Assembly: GCA_029582165.1 (NCBI GenBank)
Contig: CM055875.1
Location: 25,809,144-25,873,143, forward strand
Direction: 5' to 3'
DNA: 64,000 nt
Source: Portulaca oleracea
Taxonomy: Eukaryota > Streptophyta > Magnoliopsida > Caryophyllales > Portulacaceae
Shown here: positions 31,486 to 43,000 of the stretch, piece after piece
Position numbering within the stretch: position 1 is the first letter of the stretch
Layout: each line of letters begins with the position of its first letter
Notes under the pieces: model-generated
What the model was told of the DNA's origin: nothing
What the model saw: the letters and a program-made list of their open reading frames with translations, nothing else
Database searches by the model: none
Made by a program: the position numbers and the translations under genes

Positions 31486-32979
31486 TATATACCCTCCTAA
31501 ATAAATATTTAAAAGAAAAAAAGAAAATTGAAATCAAATATTCCTTTTGTTCCAAATTATTTTTCATTATGAGTTATATGTGATCGACTTTTAAGCATTT
31601 TGAATGTTAATTTAACAATTTATCATGTAAAAATATGATGAATATTCTTTTACAAAATATATATTTTTTTAATTTTTTAAAATATATTACTAAAAATAGT
31701 AATCAAAGTGAAAGTTGAGAAAAGATAAATAACTTGAAACAAATAGAATGATTTCATATATAATTTGAAGAAATCCAAAATACATAGAGAATGAAATTTA
31801 TTGTGCGTTTAGTTGAATCTTTCATGAAAAATTTAGTCAATTTTTCCAAGTTAATAAATTTTCTCATATTTAATTGTACTCAATGATTTTTTTTTATTTT
31901 TTATATAGAATGACACTATTTACCGCTCAATTGGAATCATTCTCTCTAAATTGTAAAATTTAAGGGTATGAATACTACATTTGACCCCTCCATATCATGC
32001 CTGGCTAGATTTCAGTGTACCGATTTTGGTTTTAGTTATCATTTATCCCTCAATCTTAATTAACTTTTCAAGGATTATTAGATTTTAAAATTCTCAACTT
32101 TGGGGGTTGTTAATTATAACATTCCAAACATTATTTGATTCATAACAGTCTAACCTTTAGGGGTGATATTTGTTAGTAACCCAACGCCAAGTTAGAAGCA
32201 ATTAAATTCAAATTCTTCTGTAATTTAACGATGTTTTGTGGATAATATGTAAACTGAAATTGTGTCTAAGCCAAAAAACAATCACCACATAACAAATAAA
32301 TTTAAATTTAATTGGTGTTAATTGGATGTGGAACTGCTAATGAATACCACTTCCAAAACATGTATGCATTCGATGCCTCCTAACCCTGGCCTCCTCTCTC
32401 TAGAAAATCTAGCCCCAACTTGATTGTATTATGTTCTAAATGTTAGTTTGGTTCTATGATTACACAAAGTTAGTCTCTTGGTTCCTAAGAATTTTATTTT
32501 ACCCTTCTTTAGGTTTGTAGTATCTTTCTAGAGTTACTAGTCTCTTTGTAGAGTTATTGTTCAGTTGCTATGGTCTAATACATTAGATGAATGTTGACTT
32601 TCAAATCGCTATAACAATGGACTGTGAAGTTATTCATCAATGATAAAGATGTAGAGTTATCGAAGAAAGATACAAAGTCATCGAAGAAATTGGAGTCGAA
32701 CGTCAGTAAGATTAATACTAGTTATTTGAAAGTTAAATTTCATATCTATGTTTTAATAAATTTACAATTGTTCATTCACGATTTTCACTATAAATACTGT
32801 TTGACATATTATTAATGAAATCATTCTATTAATTTAAAAAACAAACATAGAGCTATTATGAATCAAATATAAAATTTTGAAACAATCCCAAATTGGGATT
32901 TAGGAACTTTTTTCAAAGGAGAAAGAAAGTTACCATTTACCAACAACACGATTGGAAAGAAGCGCATCCAACATATGTT
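31486..32979. other. AT-rich intergenic DNA
   Basis: No coding, repeat-end or regulatory structure that I can support. Confidence 0.4.
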
Positions 32980-33351
32980 CAATTTAGGGGTGTCCAAAAA
33001 CTGCGGTTTTAAGTTTTTCCAAACCTAAACCTTAACCGTTTTTGAAAACCAGAAACCTAAACCAAACCTAAACCGGCAGTTAACTGCATTGTTAATCGCA
33101 TTGACAATGCGGTTAACCGCGATTAACCACGGTTTGCTCCAATTTCAGGTTTTTTTTAGGATAGGGTTTATGTTTTTTTGGGTTTTTTTAAAAATTACAT
33201 ATAACCAGTTAATCGATTTTCCAAAATTCAAAACCGAAACATAAATTGCATATACCGGTTTGGCTAACCAAAAAAGTATAAAACGTCAGCCGATTAACCG
33301 GTTTGCGGTTCCAATTTGCGGTTTAGGTTAACCATGGACACCCCTAAATTG
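32980..33351. mobile_element. hAT-type MITE upstream of the host gene
   Basis: 372 bp with perfect 17-bp inverted ends CAATTTAGGGGTGTCCA / TGGACACCCCTAAATTG. The TAGGGGTG core fits hAT elements. The inside is dense with AACCG/CGGTT words (for example GCGGTTAACCGCGATTAACC), presumed subterminal binding sites. A clean 8-bp TSD is not visible. It ends about 270 bp before the start codon of the next gene. Confidence 0.8.
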
Positions 33352-33622
33352 TTCATAACCTCTCCCTCGTCAATTTGCACTTTCCCCGTTTTTCTTTGTT
33401 TCGTGCAGCCAATCAAAATCATATAGGCTGTAGGAGACTAAACTCAAAAAATTCATGTTTGGGGGTCACCCACGATCAGTCGCTCAAAACTAACCCCCAA
33501 ATCGCACCATCATAAACCAAATTAGGGTTCTTATAATCTAATCCCACGAGAACCCTCTAAAATCCCTTCTTTGGTAGTTCTCTCACCATCAATGCATCAC
33601 TAAAACCCTGAAATCGTCCGAA
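33352..33622 (+). promoter_or_regulatory. Promoter and 5' leader of the CAND-type gene
   Basis: The region between the MITE and the start codon. A C/T-rich, CAATCAAAATC-containing stretch and a leader-like segment (ACCCTCTAAAATCCC) are visible. No convincing TATA box, as in many housekeeping-type plant genes. Confidence 0.4.
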
Positions 33623-36600
33623 ATGTCGTCCATTCTTGATTCTCCACCGCTTCAGGTCCCAGTTACATCGGAATCGAGTTCTTCTGCCCGGATCGGAAAT
33701 ATTACTAGCAGTGATTCACACGATCGTGGGGTTCATGCTGTCAGCTGGTTACTGAATTGCCATGGATTTTGGCACAATTTTGCCCTAATTGTGCCATCAG
33801 GGTTGTTCCTTCTGTACTTGGCATTTCAAGCGAAGAAGTGCTATAGGAAGCTGTGGGTTGGAAAGTCCCATATTATAAACTCGTATTATGGGATTGTTTG
33901 GTTTGTCAGCCTCCTCAATTTCGCTTGGTGCTGTCTCCAGGTTTCTGTCTTCTCTTTCCTGGTTTATTATTTTGAGTTAGATATTATTGCTGTTTTTGGT
34001 AGATGTGTTAGTGATCACCACGGTAAGTTTTTGGTGGTAGTTGACTAGTTGTACTTGTACCATAATTGTTGGGATTTTGATGTATTTTCCAGTAGTGTTG
34101 TTACTTGCTGTCTGGGTATTGATTCGCCTGATGAATGGTTACACTACCGTAAAAAGGAAACCACTTTTATAGTATGTAGTCTGCGATGGGGAATGAGATG
34201 GCAAGTAGGGTTTGAGCTATTGAGAGTTGTTTAAATGGGTGTTGTCTGGCTTGGAAGTTGGAAATTCATAATCTCCCCTCTTCCTCAAGCTTACAGTGTT
34301 GATCTTATGCATTATTCATAAGAAATTTCACATTTCATACTTGCGAAAGGTTGGGATGTGCCATGCTAGACCATCTCCAATGGTGAGTTTCAATTCGACT
34401 CATCGTCGACATGGCATGGGGTTAGAACGGAATGAGGTTGTGCAGAACATTCCAGTGGTGAGAATGAGACTTGGCTCGCGAGACTGACCTTGAGGTTCTC
34501 ACCAGACGAGTTTGATAGTGAATTATTACACAAATATTTTAATTAGTTTTTTTAATTTTCTCCTCCTATGCCACTTCATTTTTTTTATCAATATAACCAA
34601 ATCAATTATATTATTAAGTAAGACCTACTTATTTTTTTCAATTAATATGATCCAAACTCATGCACACCATTGGAAAGCTAGCTAAATAAAGAGACCAATT
34701 TTCGCTCTCTAGGTAGGGGTTCGCAGATTCCACCTCATCCAATGAGTCAAATTCAAACTCACTACTTACAGTAACATTTGGGTATTGTGCTTTCTATATC
34801 AACTAGTAAAATGCTGGAAGTCAATTCATAACATGGATTTCCCTTTCCTCATAGCTTACCTATAATCACTACTAATTTTTTCCTTGCCATTCTTTTTGGA
34901 GGTGGGTTTTTTTTTTTTTTGTTTGGGGGGGGGGGGGGGGTTGGGGGAGTAAAATGAACACCCCTTCTTAATAAGTAGCATGTTGTCACATGCAGAATCT
35001 TTCTTCTAATAGCAATATCCACCTTGTAGATGTAGCTTATACTCCATTTGGACTGTAGTTGAGATAGGAGAAACAGTGCTACCTAAAATGGTTAACCCTA
35101 TCTGGCGGTATTTGGGATTTGGGAAGTTGGAGAATTGAAGCAGCAAAGTTGATGAGATAAATTATCCCTTATTCAACTCCGTCACTCATTGGAGTCATAT
35201 TGAATTAAGGATTCAATGAAGGGAGTATTTCTTAGGGAAACACCGAAACATAGTTATGGATATTAAATCACCTTTGTTCCCTTACTAAGATATCAAAGGA
35301 AGGTGTAACTTTTTTGACAAGTAAAATGAGGTAAAAGATGCTGTACCTTTCTTTGGTTACCCCTCTTGGTCATTGCCATTAGTCTGTTAAATTCATTCTT
35401 TTTCCTTTCACATTATCTAAATGCACTACAAAACTACATTGGCATTAGTCTGGGTGTTCTAAGTCGTGTCCAACAAGCTTTTAGGCATTATGGAGACTAT
35501 AATGTAAGTAGGGTAACAATGGACCCTTGATGAATAACATCTGTTCTACATTTGGTATTCATTTGTGGGGGCCAAACTATTTCTAAACTTCTTTTGAATG
35601 AAGTACCTTGAACTTAGTGTTAGACAGTTAAGTCGGAGTTCACCTTTAACAGTACACCTACTAGTTTTGCTTTCGACTTCCTTATACAATCAGTGAGCAG
35701 TGGTTCCATCCACCATGGTAGCTCTTTTCAAATTGTGTCTACATATCTCTTCGTTATTTCTTGTTCACAAGTTTGCCACAAGTGAGGAGTTGTTTGGGTG
35801 ATGAGAGAAAAAAAAAGGGGCTTATGGTCCATGAGGTCTGAATGCTCTTTTTATGAACTTTGAGTCTTTGACTGCCCTAACAGGCTCTTACATGCAATAA
35901 TAGCATCTACCCTTCCCTACCTATAATAATGATCGTTCTTACCATCAAGTCAACCATTTAGAGGGGAGGATTGGCATGGCATTTTAGTGGTGAGGTTGTA
36001 ATGTAAAGGGATCAAGCTTTAAATTACGAATTTCTCCCTGTAAATTTAAAGTTAAATGGGAATGAGTATTATTTACTAGAACTTACCAAAATTTGCCAAA
36101 ATTTACACGTTTACCAATACTTACTTTCTCCTTAAAAAGCAATTACTTTATTCTAAAGTATCACTTTTTTCAATACTTACCAAAACTTACCCTATTTACC
36201 AAAATTTACCAAAAATTAACTTTGACCATACCATCCACTTACCCATAAGTTTAACGGCCCGTGTTCTTGTAGGTTGGGATAATGGTTCCCTTTGAAACAT
36301 CTTTGGAAGTTGCAACTATATATCTTTGTAGAGGATTCACCATTATTTCTCCTTAGGAAAAGGTCTTGACATATGATGACCTAGAAGGAAGGGAGAAATC
36401 TTAGTTTGGTGTTGCATGGACAATGTGTGCTTGTAATCCATGATCTGGTTATCTGTTTGTCCAGCTTTTGAAGAGTTTGCCTTTAATTCCTTGGGTTTTG
36501 GCTATCAATTAAACACCATATCCTGTCTTGGAAGTTCTGTGAGGTAGGACAGGTTAGGAAATCATTAGCATGGTTTCAACATCATCTTTCCAGGATTATT

Positions 36601-36971
36601 TGTAGTGGGGTATGATAGCTTTGATGGTGCTGTAACTGCTCAAGATTGCATTTTGGATGAATGAATCATGGCCTTTGTATTTTATGGGTTGAGTACCTAT
36701 GTTTTCTTTGCTTGATGCAATTGATTTTGCTGATAACCTTTTAATAAGATGCTGTTGACTTTGGTAGGGTGTATGCTTGACATTCTATTTTGTTGATCTC
36801 TCTTTATTATAAATTGTCATCATGAAAAACAAGAACACGATAAAGATGATAAATTGTCTATAGTTTAATATGTTCATCCTTGCTCTCTTGAACTTCTAGC
36901 CTTGCATCGAAGCTACTTGCCAATTATCTATAACATTGACATATGCTAAGAAAAGTATTCATTCCGTTGCT

Positions 36972-37007
<36 letters not shown>

Positions 37008-37008
37008 T

Positions 37009-37048
<40 letters not shown>

Positions 37049-40000
37049 ATAGTTGGATGCAAAGCAAGCACCCTACAAAAGGCTATCTGCATTCAATGTG
37101 GAAAGTATTCGCAAAATCTACAACACCAAGGGCTATGAGTTTGTAAAGAGAAAGAATGACAGTTCGCTTCATCCCAAAAGGTAGTCTTAATGAAATTATC
37201 TTTGAAACACTGAAGAGGCATCTCCACACCTTCAAAAACTCTTTTTTTTTTCTTTAGTGCCAAATACTCCAATTAAAGTTCATATGGGAATACAACTACA
37301 TTCTTGTCTTTAGCTTTTCTACCAAAGAAACCCTCTCCAGCTATGAGACGATTTCTAATACAATTGGAGACAGCCGATAAATCTCCGATGCAATTGAAGG
37401 ATAAAAACCCATATTCTTTGTTATTTGGACTCGCCCATATCTTTTGTCAATGTTGGGTGTATGACACAGGTGTTGGATGTCATGTTGGACTGGACAGTTC
37501 CTTGAAATATTTTATGGTCTAAGATATTATGTCAAGAGCGTATACCCATGGTGTGGCGTGTGTGTTCCACAGGAGTGTTTGCATCAAGATGAAGAGTTCA
37601 TGTAACATAGCCCATAATGCTCTTGCAAAAGGCCACTATGGCCTCTTGTTATATCTTCTTTTGTCACTACAACTTGTTCTGTGATGTTAGAGTACATATT
37701 TGCCGTGCAGTAACACCTATATTAGACTTTCAAGCTTGTGAGCAAGGCAATTAAGCGGGCGTTTTGGAGGGTCTTCTCATTTCAAACTCCCAATCTCATA
37801 ATGTGTTCATTTCTCATTTACTTTTTGCTGATGTCATCTAGGTTCTTGCAAACCTTTTGAAATTAATTTAAGCTACTTAAAATGTATTCTTCTGATTTTT
37901 GAGGCTCTTTCTGGCCTAAGAGTTAATCTGCCAAAGAGTGCTCTCATTTCTATTCAGAAGTGATGGGTATGGGGGTGAGCATCTTCTTTTTGCATACCCT
38001 TTGCCTTCTTTTAGGTGCTTCTCTTAAATGCAAAGCAATGTGAGACCTATTGTGGAAAGATTCCACATGAGATTAGTCACTTGGAAATCCAAGCTACTCA
38101 AGGGACTCACTTTGTGTAAGGTACTCTAAGGAGTCTTTGTATTTATTTCTTGTTTGGATTCACTATGCTGGCTAGCATAGCCTCACAACTAGAATAAATG
38201 ACATGGGGATTTCCTTTGATCCAACAGGGACTACAATAAGGGGTTTTGGTGAGTAAATTGGGGCGATATGTGTCATCCCAAAATTGAGGATGACCTTGGT
38301 ATTAGAGATTCGCGGGGAATAATGAAGCACTTAAAGTTGCTTGGAGAATTGCTAAAGAAAGGGATACTTTGGGAAAAAGGTGATAGTGAGTAGTGATTGA
38401 GTATGGAGGTCAAAGGTATGGCTGGAGTAAGAAGCCTACTCTTGCCTATAGCTTTGGTTGTTGGAGGTCTATTATGGGTGATTTTGATGAGTTTCAGTCT
38501 ATGGTGCACTTCAAAATGGAGAATGGGGCTAGGGTCTTGTTTTAGCATGACATGTGGTGTGGAGATCAATCTCCAAGTCTCTAGTTTCGGGTCTTTCAAG
38601 GATGGCACAATGGAGACATGCTTATGTGGAGGATGTGCTATCTTAGAATGGTGTGCAAAACCATTGGATTTAACTTTCTCAAGAAGCCTAAATGATGGGG
38701 AAGAGGATGGCTTTGCTGCCTAATATCAAGATAGCTCTAGAAGGTATAGGTGATATCATTTGGTCGCCAAACATTAGTGGGCAGTCTACTTTGAATAGCT
38801 TCTGCAAAGATGTTTAAGGAGTTGTGTGAAAGAGACTCTCCACATCGGGCTATTTAGAAGTCTAAAGCCCTCGCTAAAGCTTGTTTTCTTGCTTGGGCAG
38901 CCACCAAGGAAAGACACCCACCGAGTACATGCTTAAAATGAGAAACTTTGTGATGGCTAGTAGGTGATCTTTATATGGGGAGAAGGAAGAGTCCATTAAC
39001 CACCTCTTTTTATTCATTGTCTTTCGTCTCTGCCCTTTGGCATTTGGTGTTTGCATTGATGAGGGTTGGCATGGAGAAGGAGATTGAAGATGGTTTGGGT
39101 TCTTACTATGTGGAATTTGATCCCTTCGACTATTTGGTGGTGCACTTTGATGGAAAGAAATTTCAGCATTTTTGAGGGCAAGAATAGAATGCTTAATCAT
39201 TTCAAACTTTATTTGTTGAGTGCAAATTGTAGTTGGTGACAAGGTTTTCATCATGGTAAAGAGTTGATTATTATGGATTTTGTGGATAATATAATTGTAG
39301 AGAGCTTAAGGGGTTGAGGATTCTAGTATTTTTGTTTAAGCCTTCTTTTGTATGTGGTTGACATCCGTTGGCGTCCTTTAGTATGTATTTTGGTTACTCA
39401 TAAAAAACACCTATAGGATGGCCTTTGATTGGCATTGGGCATAAAGCTCACTCTTATTCCAAATATAAGGTGTATTTTCTGAAGGAGATAATTATTTTAC
39501 TGATGATATAATAGCCTATTCTTAATTTTATTAAAGAAATGTATGAAGGAGATATAAGACCTTTGGAGCTACATTATCAAACCCTGCTATGACTTGCTGG
39601 TTCAACCAGGAACCAATGATTAGGTTGGGTCCGTCAATGCTATAGCTTGTTTAGACAATTGACCCCCCCCCCCCCCCGAAAATCAGCCAACCCTGGTGAA
39701 TACAATGAATGATTGAGCTGCCCAGAAGTTGACTGGAAGATTTCTCGATAGAACAACTCAATTGTGTTTTTTAAAATAAAAAATTCAATTTTGAGCAACG
39801 TATTTGTCCATAAAACTGCTCTCCAACTTCCTTCTGCCTTATAGAGGAGATAAAGACGGACGAGTAGAAGAAATAGCAACGTATTTGTCCATGGAACTGC
39901 TCTCTAACTTCCTTGTGCCTTAGGAAGATAAAGATAGATTGGTAGAAGAAATAGTTTGTTGGAGATTGAATGAGGTGACCCACCTAGGATGAAGAAACCA

Positions 40001-43000
40001 TGACTAAGGGATGAAAGCTTCTTCTAAATTGAGTTCTTATGTGGAGAGATAGAGGGACGGGGCATGAGAGCTATGTCTTTGGATTGTCTATTTCAACTTC
40101 TATACGCACCACCCTGTTGTTGAGTGTGGAGCTCAATTGATTCGTTTGAGGTGAAAATGAGGCGACACGGGTGTTCTAGGTTGAACACGGTATGTGCAAG
40201 GGTCTAGTATCTGATTCCCGGCGACTATCGTGTGACACAGTCCTTGTCAGGGTTACACGGGTCGTGTTGACCAGCACACAGTTTGTGTCACTTAGTTCGG
40301 TTGTTTTTTTTCGTGATTTCCTTTTCTGGTCTCACGTGGTTTCCTTGGCCGCCAAGGAGTGCTCCTAAACCTTAATTGTTGTAGCTATTGTTATTATAAA
40401 TAGGATTTGTTGTTAGGCTTATTTTGTATTGCAATCAATTGAGTGTTTCATCTGTACCACAAGAGATTGATTTGTAATCTATGTGTCTCTAAGGGAGTTG
40501 TGTGAGGCGTATCAACTGTGAGTGTTGAGTTCTCAGGTTGTAACTATAGGGATTCTGAGAGAGATTGTAGAGATTTGGGAATCCCTGAAACACTGTTATA
40601 GTCTTTTGAAACAGTGCATCATTCATGGTTTTTCCTGGTTTGGGTTTTTCCACGTTAATCTTTTTGTGTCAATCTAATTTATTATTAGCTTTCATTATTG
40701 TTTGTGCCGCTAGCAACGCTTTAAGATCCCAACACCTGTGGCAAATGATGTGGATGTGCGTGTTTGCTCTTTAAGCTCATGTTTCCTGGGTGTTTGGGTC
40801 TTGTTTCAGCCTCCTTTAGAATACAACACAATAGTCCACTTTCAATCCTCACATTTATCATTGGAAGCACCTTAACTAAATCAAATTTGATCAAATTGGT
40901 TGAATATGTGAGAAAGAATTGGGGTTGCGTGAATTCTTATTAAAAGTACTTGATAATGATTGAAAATTGAGAGCTACACAAAAATAGTAAAACTAGAGGT
41001 CAACATCTCTTGCTTGTCCTTATGCAAGACTAGACAAGAAAAATATTGGGGAGAGTAGAAACCTCTAAAGCAACCCTCCTTAGGCAAGGGAGACTACAGC
41101 TAGTCAGAAACAAAACATGCAAAAGGTAACTCAACAAGGCTGAGACTCATATCAAAACAATGTCACAAGTTAGTTGAAGGGGATCATTGTAGCCACAAAT
41201 TTCAAGTCTGAAATCAATTAAGACGAAGTATGGCGGTGCCCATTTCAAGTCGGAGAGTGGCAACTGATCATCATGACGCATAAAACAAGGAGCAAATTAA
41301 TCTCTAATTGGGATGGTTCGTATGTTTTCTGTGAAGTTTACTCAAGTATCGTGTACAAGATGGTGGACAATGAAGGATTCTTGGTTGGGCTAATCAATGC
41401 CAAATTCTTGAAGCCTTACTTCCTTGGAAGAAACATTACCTGTAAGCTCCCAAGCAAGAGCCAAAACTGTTACAGTGTCTATATTTGTCCTAGTGGGAAA
41501 AGAAGACCAGTTTCGCATTTGTGTGGATTTCAAGACCTAAATGATGCTTTCCTATAAGCTGATTTTCCATTGCATGTCACTGAATGCATGGTTGATTTCA
41601 CAACTGGACATGAAGCTCTCTTTCATGGATTGTACAGTATGGTACAACCATATTCACGTGGCACCCGTAAATCAAGAAGCCACTGCCTTTTGTACAGCCA
41701 AAGGCATATTTGGCTTCAAGGTGATGCCCTTTGGAGTGAAGAATGCGGGTTTCACATACCAAAGGGCAGTGCCCAACATCTTTCACGACATGTTATGGTG
41801 CAATAAATGGTGATGGTTTAGTGGCTAAATCTAAAGAAACGGCAAACCACTTAGACGATCTACGCCAAATTTTTGAGAGGCTACAAAGATTTCGACTAGA
41901 GATGAATTCATCAAAATTTTTTAGGCTTTGTTGCACGACATAAGGGTATTAAAATTAACCAAGCTAAAGTCAATGCTTTTCAGAATATGCCTGAGCCTAA
42001 GAACCTTAAAGAGTTGCATGGTCTACAAGGACGAGTGGTGTGTACATTAGATGGTTTATAATGAACATAGCTGGCAGTTGCTATCCGTTCAGTCGCCTGA
42101 TGAAGAAAGGTGCACCATTTAAATGGGATGAATCTTTTAGGAAAGCCTTGGAAAGTATCAAAAGGTATGTTTAGAAGTGCCAATTCAAAGCAATCCTCTA
42201 ATTTACATTGCAGCTCAAGAGAAATCATTGGGAGCATCATGTGCTCTACAGAATGAAGGCAAGGAAAGAGCCCTCTACTATGTGAGTTGAACCTTGGTTG
42301 GGGCTGAACTAAACTTCTCTCCAATTGAAAGAATGTGTTTGGCTCTTATGTTTTCTGTTCAAAAACTGAGGCACTATATGTTAACTTATACGCTGCTAGT
42401 TATATCTCATTTTGACCCATCAAGTCTTAGTTTAAAAAAGCATGTGCCTCGTGCTTTATAGCATACAAAGCGCTGAGGCGCAACCCTCCACGATATTGTG
42501 CTGTGATGCAAATGAGGTTCATGAAACGCATGCTATTGTGCACTTTTCTGTGCTTTTTGGTGTAGTGCGAGGCACATGTAGCACGTGCTTTGTGTCTTAT
42601 TAACTCAGTTTATTAAAAAAAAAAAGAAAAAGAAAAGGGTATTTAAGAAAAAATCAGCTGGGCTGAAATCCCTAATTTTCCTTGTTAAAAAAAATTGCGG
42701 GGAGTTGGTTGAGTTAATTAGGTAGAAATGAAGGGAACAAGGAGCAATGAGATATTCTCATAATAAAAGAGCATACTTTATTGGGCTCCCCCCTTTCTCT
42801 TGTTTCTGGATCCCAGGGACCCAAGTCCTTGGAACGATGATTAATTTCTAATGCCTGTGAAGACCTGCAGTATTATGATTTTTTGTATATGGAACTTTGT
42901 ACACTTAATGTTTTGCTAGATAAAAACTGGTTGGTCATTGTAGTATTGTTTGATCACCATGCGTTTGATCAGGGAAATTTTCTGAATTTGAATTTCATAC

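Noticed and set aside
38273..38608. Minus-strand 111-codon frame
   Set aside because: Antisense to the LINE remnant, no domain.
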